A stretch of DNA of 64,000 nucleotides, from the NCBI GenBank assembly GCA_020847375.1, contig JADLCB010000019.1, forward strand, positions 186,001-250,000. The letters are read 5' to 3'. The notes beneath the pieces are model-generated. The model had not been told where the DNA came from. It ran no database searches and saw only the letters and a list, made by a program, of their open reading frames with translations. The position numbers were made by a program, and so were the translations under genes. Each line of letters begins with the position of its first letter. Position 1 is the first letter of the stretch. This stretch comes from Phycisphaerales bacterium (lineage in GTDB: Bacteria; Planctomycetota; Phycisphaerae; Tepidisphaerales; Tepidisphaeraceae). This document shows, in pieces, positions 53,523-61,528 of the stretch.

Positions 53523-55769
53523 TCACGGCCGAGTCTGTGCGAGTATCCGCACTTCGGACACGGATAGCTGGCGTAGATAGATTCGTACCTCCGCCATCTC
53601 ACCGGGGAAACATAGATCAAAGGATCTGATTCCCCGGGCGCCCACGGTGGTGATTGGATAAGCGGCCAAACGCCGCTTGCTCATGTCCATCGCCAATACC
53701 CGCCCGTCCAAGTATAAGGTCATCCCATCTTTCGGATCGAAGCTGGCAGCGACGTGATACCAATTGCCTGGCCGCAAGTCCAACACAGGGCTCCACAGCA
53801 TCTCGATGCCGTTCCACCCGCTCTGGCGAGTCTGGTGCAATAAATACAACCGGCCATCTTCAATCCTGAGTGCGAAATGATGCTTCTCACTGCCACCCAG
53901 CAGATCGTACGCCCCCTGTTCCAACAGTCTGGCCGGGCGAATCCACGTGGCGACCGTGTAGGCGCCGTCCACCTTTACCGGCTCGATCGCACGGCCGCTT
54001 GCCTTGCCGGAGAACCGAACCGCTTTATGTGCGATGGGGTAAGCCGCCAAATCCTGCAACGGATTGCCTGTTCCCGGCGCAAGCAGGCGGCTGCGCACGG
54101 CGCGCAGCGGCGCAAACCCGTCTTCCACGATCGCCAGCCGCCTGGCATAGACCGATTTCGTGGGCGCCGCCGCGATGGCATGCTGAAGCATCCGATCCAA
54201 TTCCTCAATGGAATCCGCCGAGAAAATCTGCCGCTGCTGCGGATCCTGATTCAAGGCATCCAGTCTGGTCCAGAACGCCTCCATTGGTTTTGCCGCCGGG
54301 CCATAGGCGTGCTGACAATAATCTTCGATGATCTGTGACAGGGTTGCATTGGGATTCCACAAGTAAATCCCCGTGACATACAGATTAAAGTTGTTGTACC
54401 AGCCTCCGGGAATTGAAGGGTCCGCCGGTCCGAAGTTCATCTCACCCATCACCGGCGCGAGATCCGTGCCCGCGTCGGCCAGATAGCCGAGATCGCGCGA
54501 GATGATGGTCCCCATCACCTGCGGGATCGTTCCCAGCGTGTTGTTGTAATACCTGCAGAAGTAAATGGCGTGAGGCTTGAGCTTCTGCCACCCGGCAAGA
54601 ATCTCGTTCGCCTGCTCAATCGCCTGCGGCGTATACAGATCATGGCGTGACTGGGAAATCAGCACGACCACATTGGGAGGCAATTTCTCCAAGAAAGTCG
54701 GCGGTTGCTTGTAGTTGCTGTACGCGCAATAGACGATGTAGTGGTCGGGAAATTCCTTCTCCAGCCGGCGCGCCACCTCCACAACCGCCCGGGCCAACAG
54801 GTTGGACATGTTTCCCGTGTTGCCGCGTTTCCGATCAATCTGCGGCCGGCAGATGTTGCAGTAGCAGTAATATTCCCCATCAGGGGGAATCACCAGAAAG
54901 TACTTTTGCAGTCCCGGTGGGCGATTGCTCTTGAAGTATTCGCGTGCCTCTTGCGTGATCACATCCACAACCTGCGGATGTCCCAGTGCGATGTCATGGG
55001 TGCGATGTCCCTGGGCGTCAATGGTGAAATACTCCGGGTGCGTCTTGCCGTATTTGCCGTAAAAATCAATCGTTTGCTCGAAGGTGTGCTTGGTCGACCA
55101 GGGGTCGCGGTCTCCACCGGCGCCGATCCGCCGCAACCACTGCATCTGATCTTTGCCATAGGACAGAAATCGATACGGGAATCTTGGGGATACCGTTACT
55201 GACTGTTCAGCCAGCGTCAACGTGTCCAGATGCGGTACGTCGGTCCCCAGCTCTCCAGCATCCAGCCACCGCACGCCCCAGCCTCGCAGCACGTGATACA
55301 CGCCATATAGCGTGCCGGCCGATCCTGGCACCCACGTATAATTCGCATCAAAGACCGCATCATCCCGTCCGACGATAGCCACAACGCCCGGTCGTACCTC
55401 GATGTGAAATCCATCCACCCGTGATGGCGCGGCCACATCGACTCCCGCCAGTTTCGCGGACTCAACACCCAAGGCGATGAGCGTTTTGCCCGGCCATGTA
55501 TTTTTCAGCGATTGGATGTCGGCTTTGTCGGTCAGCTTCTCAATCGGCAGCGTTGCCCCGGTTATCAGCCGCACATGGTCTACCAGCTCACTTGCGGCAT
55601 AACCACAGCAGCTATCGTTGTCTGGGATCAGAATGACCGCCTGAGCGCGACCATTGCACACGATGGGCACGGAGTTGGATAGGCTGTCGCCGAATGCCTG
55701 ACATGCAGTCAATACCAGCAGCGCGAAAATCACCAACCAAATGCGCCTAAGTTGATTGCTTACCACCAC
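53523..55769 (-). CDS. DUF4838 protein with C-terminal LamG domain
   Basis: A 748-residue exported protein. An N-terminal lipoprotein-like signal ([17 protein letters not shown]) leads to a glycosidase-like N domain ([41 protein letters not shown]) and then DUF4838 ([61 protein letters not shown]). From about residue 590 a LamG domain follows ([40 protein letters not shown]). The GTG start at 55769 is 9 bases after GGAGG and overlaps the stop of the pseudopilin gene. The frame extends to 55862 but lacks a site. Substrate unknown. Confidence 0.87.
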   Translation of the reverse strand: MVVSNQLRRIWLVIFALLVLTACQAFGDSLSNSVPIVCNGRAQAVILIPDNDSCCGYAASELVDHVRLITGATLPIEKLTDKADIQSLKNTWPGKTLIALGVESAKLAGVDVAAPSRVDGFHIEVRPGVVAIVGRDDAVFDANYTWVPGSAGTLYGVYHVLRGWGVRWLDAGELGTDVPHLDTLTLAEQSVTVSPRFPYRFLSYGKDQMQWLRRIGAGGDRDPWSTKHTFEQTIDFYGKYGKTHPEYFTIDAQGHRTHDIALGHPQVVDVITQEAREYFKSNRPPGLQKYFLVIPPDGEYYCYCNICRPQIDRKRGNTGNMSNLLARAVVEVARRLEKEFPDHYIVYCAYSNYKQPPTFLEKLPPNVVVLISQSRHDLYTPQAIEQANEILAGWQKLKPHAIYFCRYYNNTLGTIPQVMGTIISRDLGYLADAGTDLAPVMGEMNFGPADPSIPGGWYNNFNLYVTGIYLWNPNATLSQIIEDYCQHAYGPAAKPMEAFWTRLDALNQDPQQRQIFSADSIEELDRMLQHAIAAAPTKSVYARRLAIVEDGFAPLRAVRSRLLAPGTGNPLQDLAAYPIAHKAVRFSGKASGRAIEPVKVDGAYTVATWIRPARLLEQGAYDLLGGSEKHHFALRIEDGRLYLLHQTRQSGWNGIEMLWSPVLDLRPGNWYHVAASFDPKDGMTLYLDGRVLAMDMSKRRLAAYPITTVGARGIRSFDLCFPGEMAEVRIYLRQLSVSEVRILAQTRP

Positions 55770-56629
55770 CAATAGGCTCCTCCCGACGTGAACTTGGCTC
55801 CGGGGAACGGCGACATGCCGGAGGCCGCGCCCGTCCATCCAACGTCGGCGGCGGTCTTCCATGAGACGTGCCCGTCAACAAACAGCTCATTGGCGCCGGA
55901 TGGAAGCGGTCCTCCGTGCGCCCATTGCACATATCCGCTAACCAGTACCGTTGTAATGTCCGTCATGAGCGGCTGGGACAGGCCAATCTTGTCGGTGGGA
56001 CGGTGGATGAGCGGCATCGTATACGGGCCGTTATAGATGTATTGCACCAGTTGCGGATTGGCTTCGGAGAAGCGTCGCGCCCCAAAGAACAGATATCCCA
56101 TCACGTTTGTGTCGTAGATATTTTGTGCGGAGTTGCCGGGGATTTGTTTCCAGTAGGTGTCTGCCGACCAATCCCTGGCCTCGAGATTGGGGCAATAGAA
56201 AATGGAGCGCTGTCCACCGCAATACTTGAGCATGAGCAGCTCGATGGGCGAGGGCGACTGCGGCGGGTAGACCGATTCCTGTGCCCGCTCAAACTCATAG
56301 TTCATACGGTAGTATCCATTATACCAGTACACTGGAGTTGGGTATTGCCCCTTAAAATCCTGTGAATACATGAGCATGCCAAGGCCCACCTGCCGCAGGT
56401 TGTTCGCGCAATACACGCGCTGGGCCGCCTCACGCACTTTGTTCAATGCCGGCAGCAGAATACTGATCAAAAGAGCTATGATCCCGATGACGACCAGCAA
56501 CTCCACAAGCGTGAAACCATGTAGGGGCCGCCCCGCACACCTGACATCTCGACGAACCAATGTCCGGGAGATCATCCGCATGACGGGCTTCGCACAATCC
56601 AAGCCCTGGCGATGCTTAATGTAACGCAT
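55760..56629 (-). CDS. Pseudopilin-like protein (cassette 2)
   Basis: A 289-residue protein with a long leader ending in HG, then [21 protein letters not shown], the N-terminal hydrophobic helix ([12 protein letters not shown] follows). The C-terminal part has [20 protein letters not shown], the H-x9-DG element. ATG 56629 is preceded by AAGGG; the internal ATGs at 56581 or 56575 would give a shorter, more usual leader. The gene ends in three Trp codons and stop, within which the next gene starts, so translation is coupled. Confidence 0.87.
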   Translation of the reverse strand: MRYIKHRQGLDCAKPVMRMISRTLVRRDVRCAGRPLHGFTLVELLVVIGIIALLISILLPALNKVREAAQRVYCANNLRQVGLGMLMYSQDFKGQYPTPVYWYNGYYRMNYEFERAQESVYPPQSPSPIELLMLKYCGGQRSIFYCPNLEARDWSADTYWKQIPGNSAQNIYDTNVMGYLFFGARRFSEANPQLVQYIYNGPYTMPLIHRPTDKIGLSQPLMTDITTVLVSGYVQWAHGGPLPSGANELFVDGHVSWKTAADVGWTGAASGMSPFPGAKFTSGGAYWWW

Positions 56630-56642
56630 GTTGCCAAACCCT

Positions 56643-56680
56643 TAAAAAAAGAGCGAGTCGGATTGTCACCCGACACGCTC
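56643..56680 (-). terminator. Intrinsic terminator between PEP-CTERM and pseudopilin genes
   Basis: On the minus strand, gagcgtgtcgg pairs with ccgactcgctc around the loop gtgacaat, followed by seven Ts. It sits 21 bp after the PEP-CTERM stop codon, so it would partly separate that gene from the downstream pseudopilin and DUF4838 genes. Confidence 0.88.
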
Positions 56681-56700
56681 CATGGTTAAGAATATATCCT

Positions 56701-57468
56701 TTACGACCGCCGACGCCGCAGGGCCAGCAGCCCGGTTGCCGCCAGAATCCCCAGTGAGGCCGGTTCGGGCACGGCCGGCGCATAGGCTCCGCCGGTATCC
56801 ACGCGAATGTAAGTCATGTCCACACGTGCGTTTGTGTCCTGCCAAGCGCCGCCGAGGTCTCCAATATACAGGCGCAGCGGTGCGCTACCCGCCAAGGCGG
56901 CATCTCCGGCCATCGGACCAGCCACCAGCGCGCCATCTCGCCAGAGAGTATACTGATTATCCGACGCATCAAACGCCAACCGAATGGTATGGAACGTATC
57001 GGTATTGTCATACGAATAGTTGGTGCCGCCCGGGGAGGGATTACCTTCGTCGATCCAGTTCACAACGGTCCCATTTAAGTTCACCAGCCCGGATTGAGTG
57101 GTGGGAGCGCCATAGGCATAAATCCCGATCGCCCAACGGGCGGCCGAAGGAGTGGTCACCTGAAGCTGGAGTTCCGCAGTCCAACTGCCGCTGAGGGTTG
57201 TGAATGAGTTGAGCCAGTGCCCGGTCCCCTTATAGGTGACTATCCCTGACGATGCCGTGGGGTCGGGCCACTGATCACTGCCACTGTGCCAAGTCCACCC
57301 CGTTCCAATGCCGTCCGCGGTAGCGGGATCGGTTACGCTCGTAAAATTATAAATGTTCGTAAAACTGGCGGAGTCCTTCTGAATCAGAGCCGCCTGAACA
57401 CCACCCCATCCCGAAAGTACCGTCAATGAACCAAGAATCACCGACGCCGACCGAATGCGAGATCTCAT
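56701..57468 (-). CDS. PEP-CTERM protein with LamG-like domain (cassette 2)
   Basis: A 255-residue exported protein with a signal (RSASVILGSLTVLSGWGGVQA), a beta-sandwich body (GHWLNSFTTLSGSWTAELQL; DTFHTIRLAFDASDNQYTLW; APLRLYIGDLGGAWQD), and the C-terminus VPEPASLGILAATGLLAL followed by RRRRS, a PEP-CTERM signal. ATG 57468 follows GGAGTGG; the frame opens at 57555 but earlier codons are leader. It is the first gene after a strong promoter, with its own terminator. It corresponds to the PEP-CTERM protein at 47613 but is not closely similar. Confidence 0.88.
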   Translation of the reverse strand: MRSRIRSASVILGSLTVLSGWGGVQAALIQKDSASFTNIYNFTSVTDPATADGIGTGWTWHSGSDQWPDPTASSGIVTYKGTGHWLNSFTTLSGSWTAELQLQVTTPSAARWAIGIYAYGAPTTQSGLVNLNGTVVNWIDEGNPSPGGTNYSYDNTDTFHTIRLAFDASDNQYTLWRDGALVAGPMAGDAALAGSAPLRLYIGDLGGAWQDTNARVDMTYIRVDTGGAYAPAVPEPASLGILAATGLLALRRRRS

Positions 57469-57527
57469 ATAACCACTCCATATAAGAAATAGTGTTGTGC
57501 TAGCCACATTGACTTGCACTGTGTACC

Positions 57528-57555
57528 AGTATACCGATACTATTAGGTGTGTCAA
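57528..57555 (-). promoter_or_regulatory. Strong sigma-70 type promoter with embedded palindrome (cassette 2)
   Basis: On the minus strand, TTGACA (57555-57550), a 16-nt spacer and TATACT (57533-57528) form a near-consensus promoter about 60 bp ahead of the PEP-CTERM start. The palindrome AGTAT-ACCG-ATACT (57528-57541) overlaps the -10 and spacer and could be the operator of the GntR/LacI regulator. Confidence 0.72.
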
Positions 57556-57596
57556 GTAATTTTTGCAAACAATTTTCTCTTTGGAGATAATCAGCT

Positions 57597-58631
57597 ATGG
57601 CCAAGCTGCTTCGACTTAACACCGTGATCCGCGACGGATTCCATAACGCCTTTACAGACATGCAGTTCTGGAAAGGATGCTTCTGGATCAGCTATCGCAA
57701 GGGTGCCACACACATGTCGATGGACAGTGAGGCGATCATTGCCTGTTCGTCCGATCAATACCGGTTCCGAGAGGTGGTTCGCCTGAAAATGACCGGGGAT
57801 GTGCGTGATCCCAAGATAATCGTCGCGGATCCGGACCGATTGGCGCTGACGATTTGCGCGATGCCCGAGGGGGCCGAAGCCCGCATGTTCCAGCAATACG
57901 TCTGCTTTAGCGACGACGGGGTCAATTTTGATGCGCCAATTGCGATTTTGCCTTCCAACCAATGGCTTTGGCGCATCATTCCCTTCGGCGGCAAATTCTA
58001 TGGCGTCGCTTACAGCACCCTCACGCCCCAAACGCCGACCACCCAGCTGTTTAATTATCGTTCGGAATTGATGGTCTCCGATGACCTTGTGAATTGGAGC
58101 AAAATCAGTCAGGTCGGGCAAGATGATATGGCTTTGGCTGAGACCGGGATGTATTTCTCCCCTTCGGGCGAGTTGTGGACAGTGAACCGGCGCAATGTGA
58201 AGCCCTTAACGGCGTTACTGGCGATCGCCAGGCCGCCCTACACCGATTGGGAATACCATGAGTTGAACACCAATATCGAAGCGCCGATTATTTTTGAGCA
58301 TCGTAACTCGCTCTATGTGTCCGGACGATGCAACAACGTGCGCGACGGGCGTGTGGATCATCCCCACGCCGAGCCGGAAGGGTTGGCGATTTGGAAGCTG
58401 GAACGGGGACAAGTCATCAGCATTTTACGCCTGCCGGCGGCCGGGGATTGCTCGTATCCCGGAATTGCCAAAGACCCCGCCGGCCGGCTGTTCATCAGCT
58501 ACTATTCGCAGCACGCCTATATGGACGGCGTGTTGCCCTTGCCGCTGTATCCGGAGGAGGTGCGAATGGATCATCGCGGCGTTCTGCTGAAGCCCGCGGA
58601 TATTTACTTCGGACAAATCGAGCTTGGATGA
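57597..58631 (+). CDS. Sialidase-like beta-propeller protein
   Basis: A 344-residue protein without a signal peptide. It has the look of BNR/Asp-box sialidase-type propellers: FHNAFTDMQFWKGCFWISYRKG at the start, ACSSDQYRFREVVRLKMTGD, CFSDDGVNFDAPIAIL, MVSDDLVNWSKISQVG, YFSPSGELWTVN. Catalytic arginines and tyrosine of true sialidases were not matched, so the substrate is open. It is divergent from the PEP-CTERM gene, across the promoter region, and GGAG precedes its ATG. It may be controlled by the same operator. Confidence 0.78.
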   Translation: MAKLLRLNTVIRDGFHNAFTDMQFWKGCFWISYRKGATHMSMDSEAIIACSSDQYRFREVVRLKMTGDVRDPKIIVADPDRLALTICAMPEGAEARMFQQYVCFSDDGVNFDAPIAILPSNQWLWRIIPFGGKFYGVAYSTLTPQTPTTQLFNYRSELMVSDDLVNWSKISQVGQDDMALAETGMYFSPSGELWTVNRRNVKPLTALLAIARPPYTDWEYHELNTNIEAPIIFEHRNSLYVSGRCNNVRDGRVDHPHAEPEGLAIWKLERGQVISILRLPAAGDCSYPGIAKDPAGRLFISYYSQHAYMDGVLPLPLYPEEVRMDHRGVLLKPADIYFGQIELG

Positions 58632-58869
58632 CTATGTGCCCGATATCTGCCAGTTGTCTTTAGTTCGACTTTTCAACAGGGCGTGGCCATCTTTTTTGGC
58701 AAGAGAGCCTAATCTGGCTGTTGCGTAGCTATAATTTGCGGGCATTGAAATTGAAGCGTATCGTGTTGTGACTCGCAATGAATTGCGGGCGGGCGCTGTG
58801 TCAGGAAGTTGTGCCGCCTGCCACGGTAGCGATGCGTAAATCTCGGCATAAAAGGTGAAGGAGTTCAGA

Positions 58870-59274
58870 ATGACCGACGTAATCGATATCGAGGGAATTG
58901 GACCAGCCTATCAAGCCGCTTTGGTCAAGGTGGGCGTTCAAACGGTTGAGGCATTGCTGGAAAAGGGCGCAACGCCTGCTGGTCGTGCGAAACTGGCCGA
59001 AACCAGTGGAATAAGTAGCGCATTGATCCTCAAATGGGTCAATCACGCGGATCTGTTCCGAATCCATGGGGTTGCTGGTGAATATGCCGAACTGCTTGAA
59101 GCGGCCGGTGTTGATACCGTTGTGGAACTGGCACGGCGTAATTCCGAGGCCCTCCACGCGGCCATGGTCAAGGTTAACGATGAGAAAAAATTGGTTCGAG
59201 CCTTGCCGCAACCGTCGCAGGTCGCCAAATGGATTGAACAAGCCAAAACCCTGCCGCGTGCGGTGCATTATTGA
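58870..59274 (+). CDS. DUF4332 helix-hairpin-helix protein
   Basis: A 134-residue protein with two helix-hairpin-helix-like units: IDIEGIGPAYQAALVKVGVQ with TVEALLEKGAT, and LFRIHGVAGEYAELLEAAGV with DTVVELARRN. This is the DUF4332 pattern. Such proteins are small, soluble and common in planctomycetes and cyanobacteria; DNA binding is suspected from the fold but unproven. GAAGGAG lies 7 bases before ATG 58870. It precedes rpsB by 262 bp; the 238 bp before it contains no recognised element. Confidence 0.88.
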   Translation: MTDVIDIEGIGPAYQAALVKVGVQTVEALLEKGATPAGRAKLAETSGISSALILKWVNHADLFRIHGVAGEYAELLEAAGVDTVVELARRNSEALHAAMVKVNDEKKLVRALPQPSQVAKWIEQAKTLPRAVHY

Positions 59275-59294
59275 TGCGTCGCGGCGGCGCATCA
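59272..59294 (+). terminator. Stem-loop overlapping the DUF4332 stop codon
   Basis: tgatgcg (59272-59278) and cgcatca (59288-59294) form a perfect 7-bp stem around a GC-rich loop, starting at the TGA stop. No strong T run follows, so it is a weak terminator at best. Confidence 0.35.
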
Positions 59295-59334
59295 GTCTGT
59301 TATCAACGGCACAAATCACGTTTTTGTGATCTTG

Positions 59335-59374
59335 AAACCGGAGAATTAAACCGGTAGTATTACCGGTTCGGTTT
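59335..59374 (+). promoter_or_regulatory. Hairpins in the rpsB leader
   Basis: Arms aaccggta (59349-59356) and taccggtt (59361-59368) make a perfect stem with a 4-nt loop, nested in an outer aaaccg/cggttt pair. A second small hairpin (atcac/gtgat) lies just upstream at 59315-59330. They lie 160 bp before rpsB and may be its leader structure, possibly for S2 autoregulation. Confidence 0.4.
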
Positions 59375-59536
59375 ATCAGGAAACGGCTCTGACAGCGGGC
59401 AGTTGGGCTTGCTGCGGGGTGTTTTTATTTGTTTTTACTGACCTTATATCCCAAGCCTGCACGCGAAAACAGGTATTCCTGATTGCTTGATTCGCAGCTG
59501 GCTGACAGCCCAAAGTGGCTGAGAATGGTATTTGTT

Positions 59537-60421
59537 ATGGCACAATCGCAAGCGGAACTCGTAACGGCATTGATCGATGCCGGTGTTCATTTCGGACACC
59601 GCGCTTCACGCTGGAACCCGAAAATGCAGCCGTATATTCACGGCAAGCGGAACATGATTCATATCATTGATGTCCGCGAAACGCTCAAGGGTTTGCTGCG
59701 TGCCAAGCGTCTGGTTCAGAACACGGTTGCTTCTGGGAAGGATGTCCTGTTTGTCGGGACGAAGCGGCAGGCGAAATTTGCCGTCAAGGAAGAAGCCGAA
59801 CGCTGCGGCATGCACTATGTTTCGGAGCGCTGGCTGGGTGGGACACTGACCAATTTCCGGACGATCCGTGCGCGACTGAACCGCTTGGAGGAGTTGGAAA
59901 AACTCTGGGAAACCGGGCAGATCGAGACCTACTCCAAAAAGATGAAGGCTGCACTGCAGCGCGAAATGACCAAGATCAAGACCAATCTTGAGGGCATCCG
60001 CCGGATGGAACGCATGCCGGGCCTGATGTTCCTGATCGATGTGCGCCGTGAGCATATTGCCGTCAAGGAAGCCAAGAAGCTGGGCGTGACCACGGCGGCA
60101 CTGATTGATACCGACAGCGATCCGAGTCTGATCGACCTGCCCATTCCAGCCAATGATGATGCGATGCGTGCCATCGAAATCATCATGAAAGAGCTGGCTG
60201 ACGCGGTTATTGAAGGCAAGAAAGGCCGTCAGGCGGGCGCTGAAGGTTCCGACGCAGCCCCCGCGGGTGAATCGCGCCCGCCACGCCGGCGCTCCAGCCG
60301 CAGCCAGTTCCGCGCGGAGAGCGCAACGGAAGGACAGCCTGCTGATAACGCTGAAGCCGGCGCTGCAACTGATGCACCTGCTTCATCAGGCAATGCCGAT
60401 GATACGGTGGCCGCAGGCTGA
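59537..60421 (+). CDS. rpsB: 30S ribosomal protein S2
   Basis: S2 is a small-subunit protein. The 294-residue product has LIDAGVHFGHRASRWNPKMQPYI, IHIIDVRETLKGL, VLFVGTKRQAK, YVSERWLGGTLTNFRTI and LFLIDVRREHIAVKEAKKLGV-type segments, in which family features are complete. The first 225 residues form the normal domain; a Pro/Arg/Ala/Glu-rich tail (about 235-294) extends beyond most S2 proteins. The ATG at 59537 (MAQSQAEL) is chosen; upstream in-frame starts exist. It is followed by tsf, as in many bacteria, with a 134 bp gap. Confidence 0.96.
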   Translation: MAQSQAELVTALIDAGVHFGHRASRWNPKMQPYIHGKRNMIHIIDVRETLKGLLRAKRLVQNTVASGKDVLFVGTKRQAKFAVKEEAERCGMHYVSERWLGGTLTNFRTIRARLNRLEELEKLWETGQIETYSKKMKAALQREMTKIKTNLEGIRRMERMPGLMFLIDVRREHIAVKEAKKLGVTTAALIDTDSDPSLIDLPIPANDDAMRAIEIIMKELADAVIEGKKGRQAGAEGSDAAPAGESRPPRRRSSRSQFRAESATEGQPADNAEAGAATDAPASSGNADDTVAAG

Positions 60422-60555
60422 AAATTGGCACACCGGCAAGAAGAACCATCGGGCGCTTCGTTTGACAGTCCTGGCTAGCAGGTTCTCCGACTGATAACGA
60501 TCAGCCGCTGGTTATTGATTTGATCTTTTAACCACAAACTGTTGAGGTAATTTTC

Positions 60556-61365
60556 ATGGCAACCATTACTGCCGCATTGGTAAATGAACTACGGGCCAAA
60601 ACCGGCCAGCCCATGATGGAATGTAAAAAGGCGCTGGTTGAGACCGGTGGTGATATCGAACAGGCAATTGCTTATTTCCGCAATAAAGGTGTCAAGACCA
60701 GCGTGACCGAACGAGTTGCCGGTGAAGGCCGGGTTGTGGCCAGCTCCACCGCCAGCGGGCATGTTTCGGCTGCCGTTGAGATCAACTGCAACACCGATTT
60801 TACCGCCAAGAGCGATGCCATGGGCAAGCTGCTGGAAGCGTCGCTGCACCACCTGCTGGCCAATCCTGCCAGTAATCTGAACAATGATCCAAAAATCAAG
60901 GAAATGGTGACAGCCTTGGCGCAGCAGACGGGCGAAAATATCACCATCGGCAGGGCGGTGGCGATGAACAATCCATCGGGCCATACCGGTGCTTATGTCT
61001 ACAGCATCACCAACAAGATTGCGGTGCTGGTGAATCTCAGTGGCAAGGTCGATGCGGAGCTGATTAAGAATCTGGGCGGTCATATCGCCTTCAGTCGCCC
61101 GGTCGGGTTGAGCCGCGATCAGGTTCCGGCGGATCTGGTGGCCAAGGAGCGCGAAATTGCCATCGAGCAGGCCAAGGCGACGGGTAAACCGCAGCAGATT
61201 GCTGAGAAAATTGCTGAAGGCAAGATGAACAGCTTCTATGCTGAGCGTGTGCTGCTGGATCAGGCATTTTTCAATGCCCAGGTCTTCAAGGGTTCCATCG
61301 CTGATTACCTCAAGCAGCACGGCGTGCAGTTGATCGGTTATGAGCGTATCGAAGTCGGCGCTTGA
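60556..61365 (+). CDS. tsf: Elongation factor Ts
   Basis: EF-Ts recycles EF-Tu by releasing GDP. The 269-residue protein begins ITAALVNELRAKTGQPMMEC, then KKALVETGGDIEQAIAYFRN and KGVKTSVTERVAGEG, and has VEINCNTDFTAKSD, all characteristic (TDFVA usually; here TDFTA). The core and C-terminal coiled-coil portion (VAKEREIAIEQAKATGKPQQIAEKIAEGKMN is split over residues 195-225) are complete. A GAGG site precedes ATG 60556. A terminator follows 86 bp on. Confidence 0.96.
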   Translation: MATITAALVNELRAKTGQPMMECKKALVETGGDIEQAIAYFRNKGVKTSVTERVAGEGRVVASSTASGHVSAAVEINCNTDFTAKSDAMGKLLEASLHHLLANPASNLNNDPKIKEMVTALAQQTGENITIGRAVAMNNPSGHTGAYVYSITNKIAVLVNLSGKVDAELIKNLGGHIAFSRPVGLSRDQVPADLVAKEREIAIEQAKATGKPQQIAEKIAEGKMNSFYAERVLLDQAFFNAQVFKGSIADYLKQHGVQLIGYERIEVGA

Positions 61366-61451
61366 GCCGATACTGGACTGGTCAGTGTTGCATGAGACCG
61401 ACACGCAGCAACGGCAATTACGACTGAAAACCGAAAAATAATAATAAAAAG

Positions 61452-61490
61452 ATAACCGGCACGCTGAAAAGTGCGCCGGTTATTTTATTG
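61452..61490 (+). terminator. Intrinsic terminator after tsf
   Basis: ataaccggc and gccggttat form the main stem with a short loop, followed by TTTTATT. The left flank is A-rich, so the element may also serve the M16 peptidase gene on the other strand, whose stop is at 61529. Confidence 0.85.
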
Positions 61491-61528
61491 GTTTAACCCC
61501 AGTTCTCGTTAGGTTGGCTGGGGGGAGG

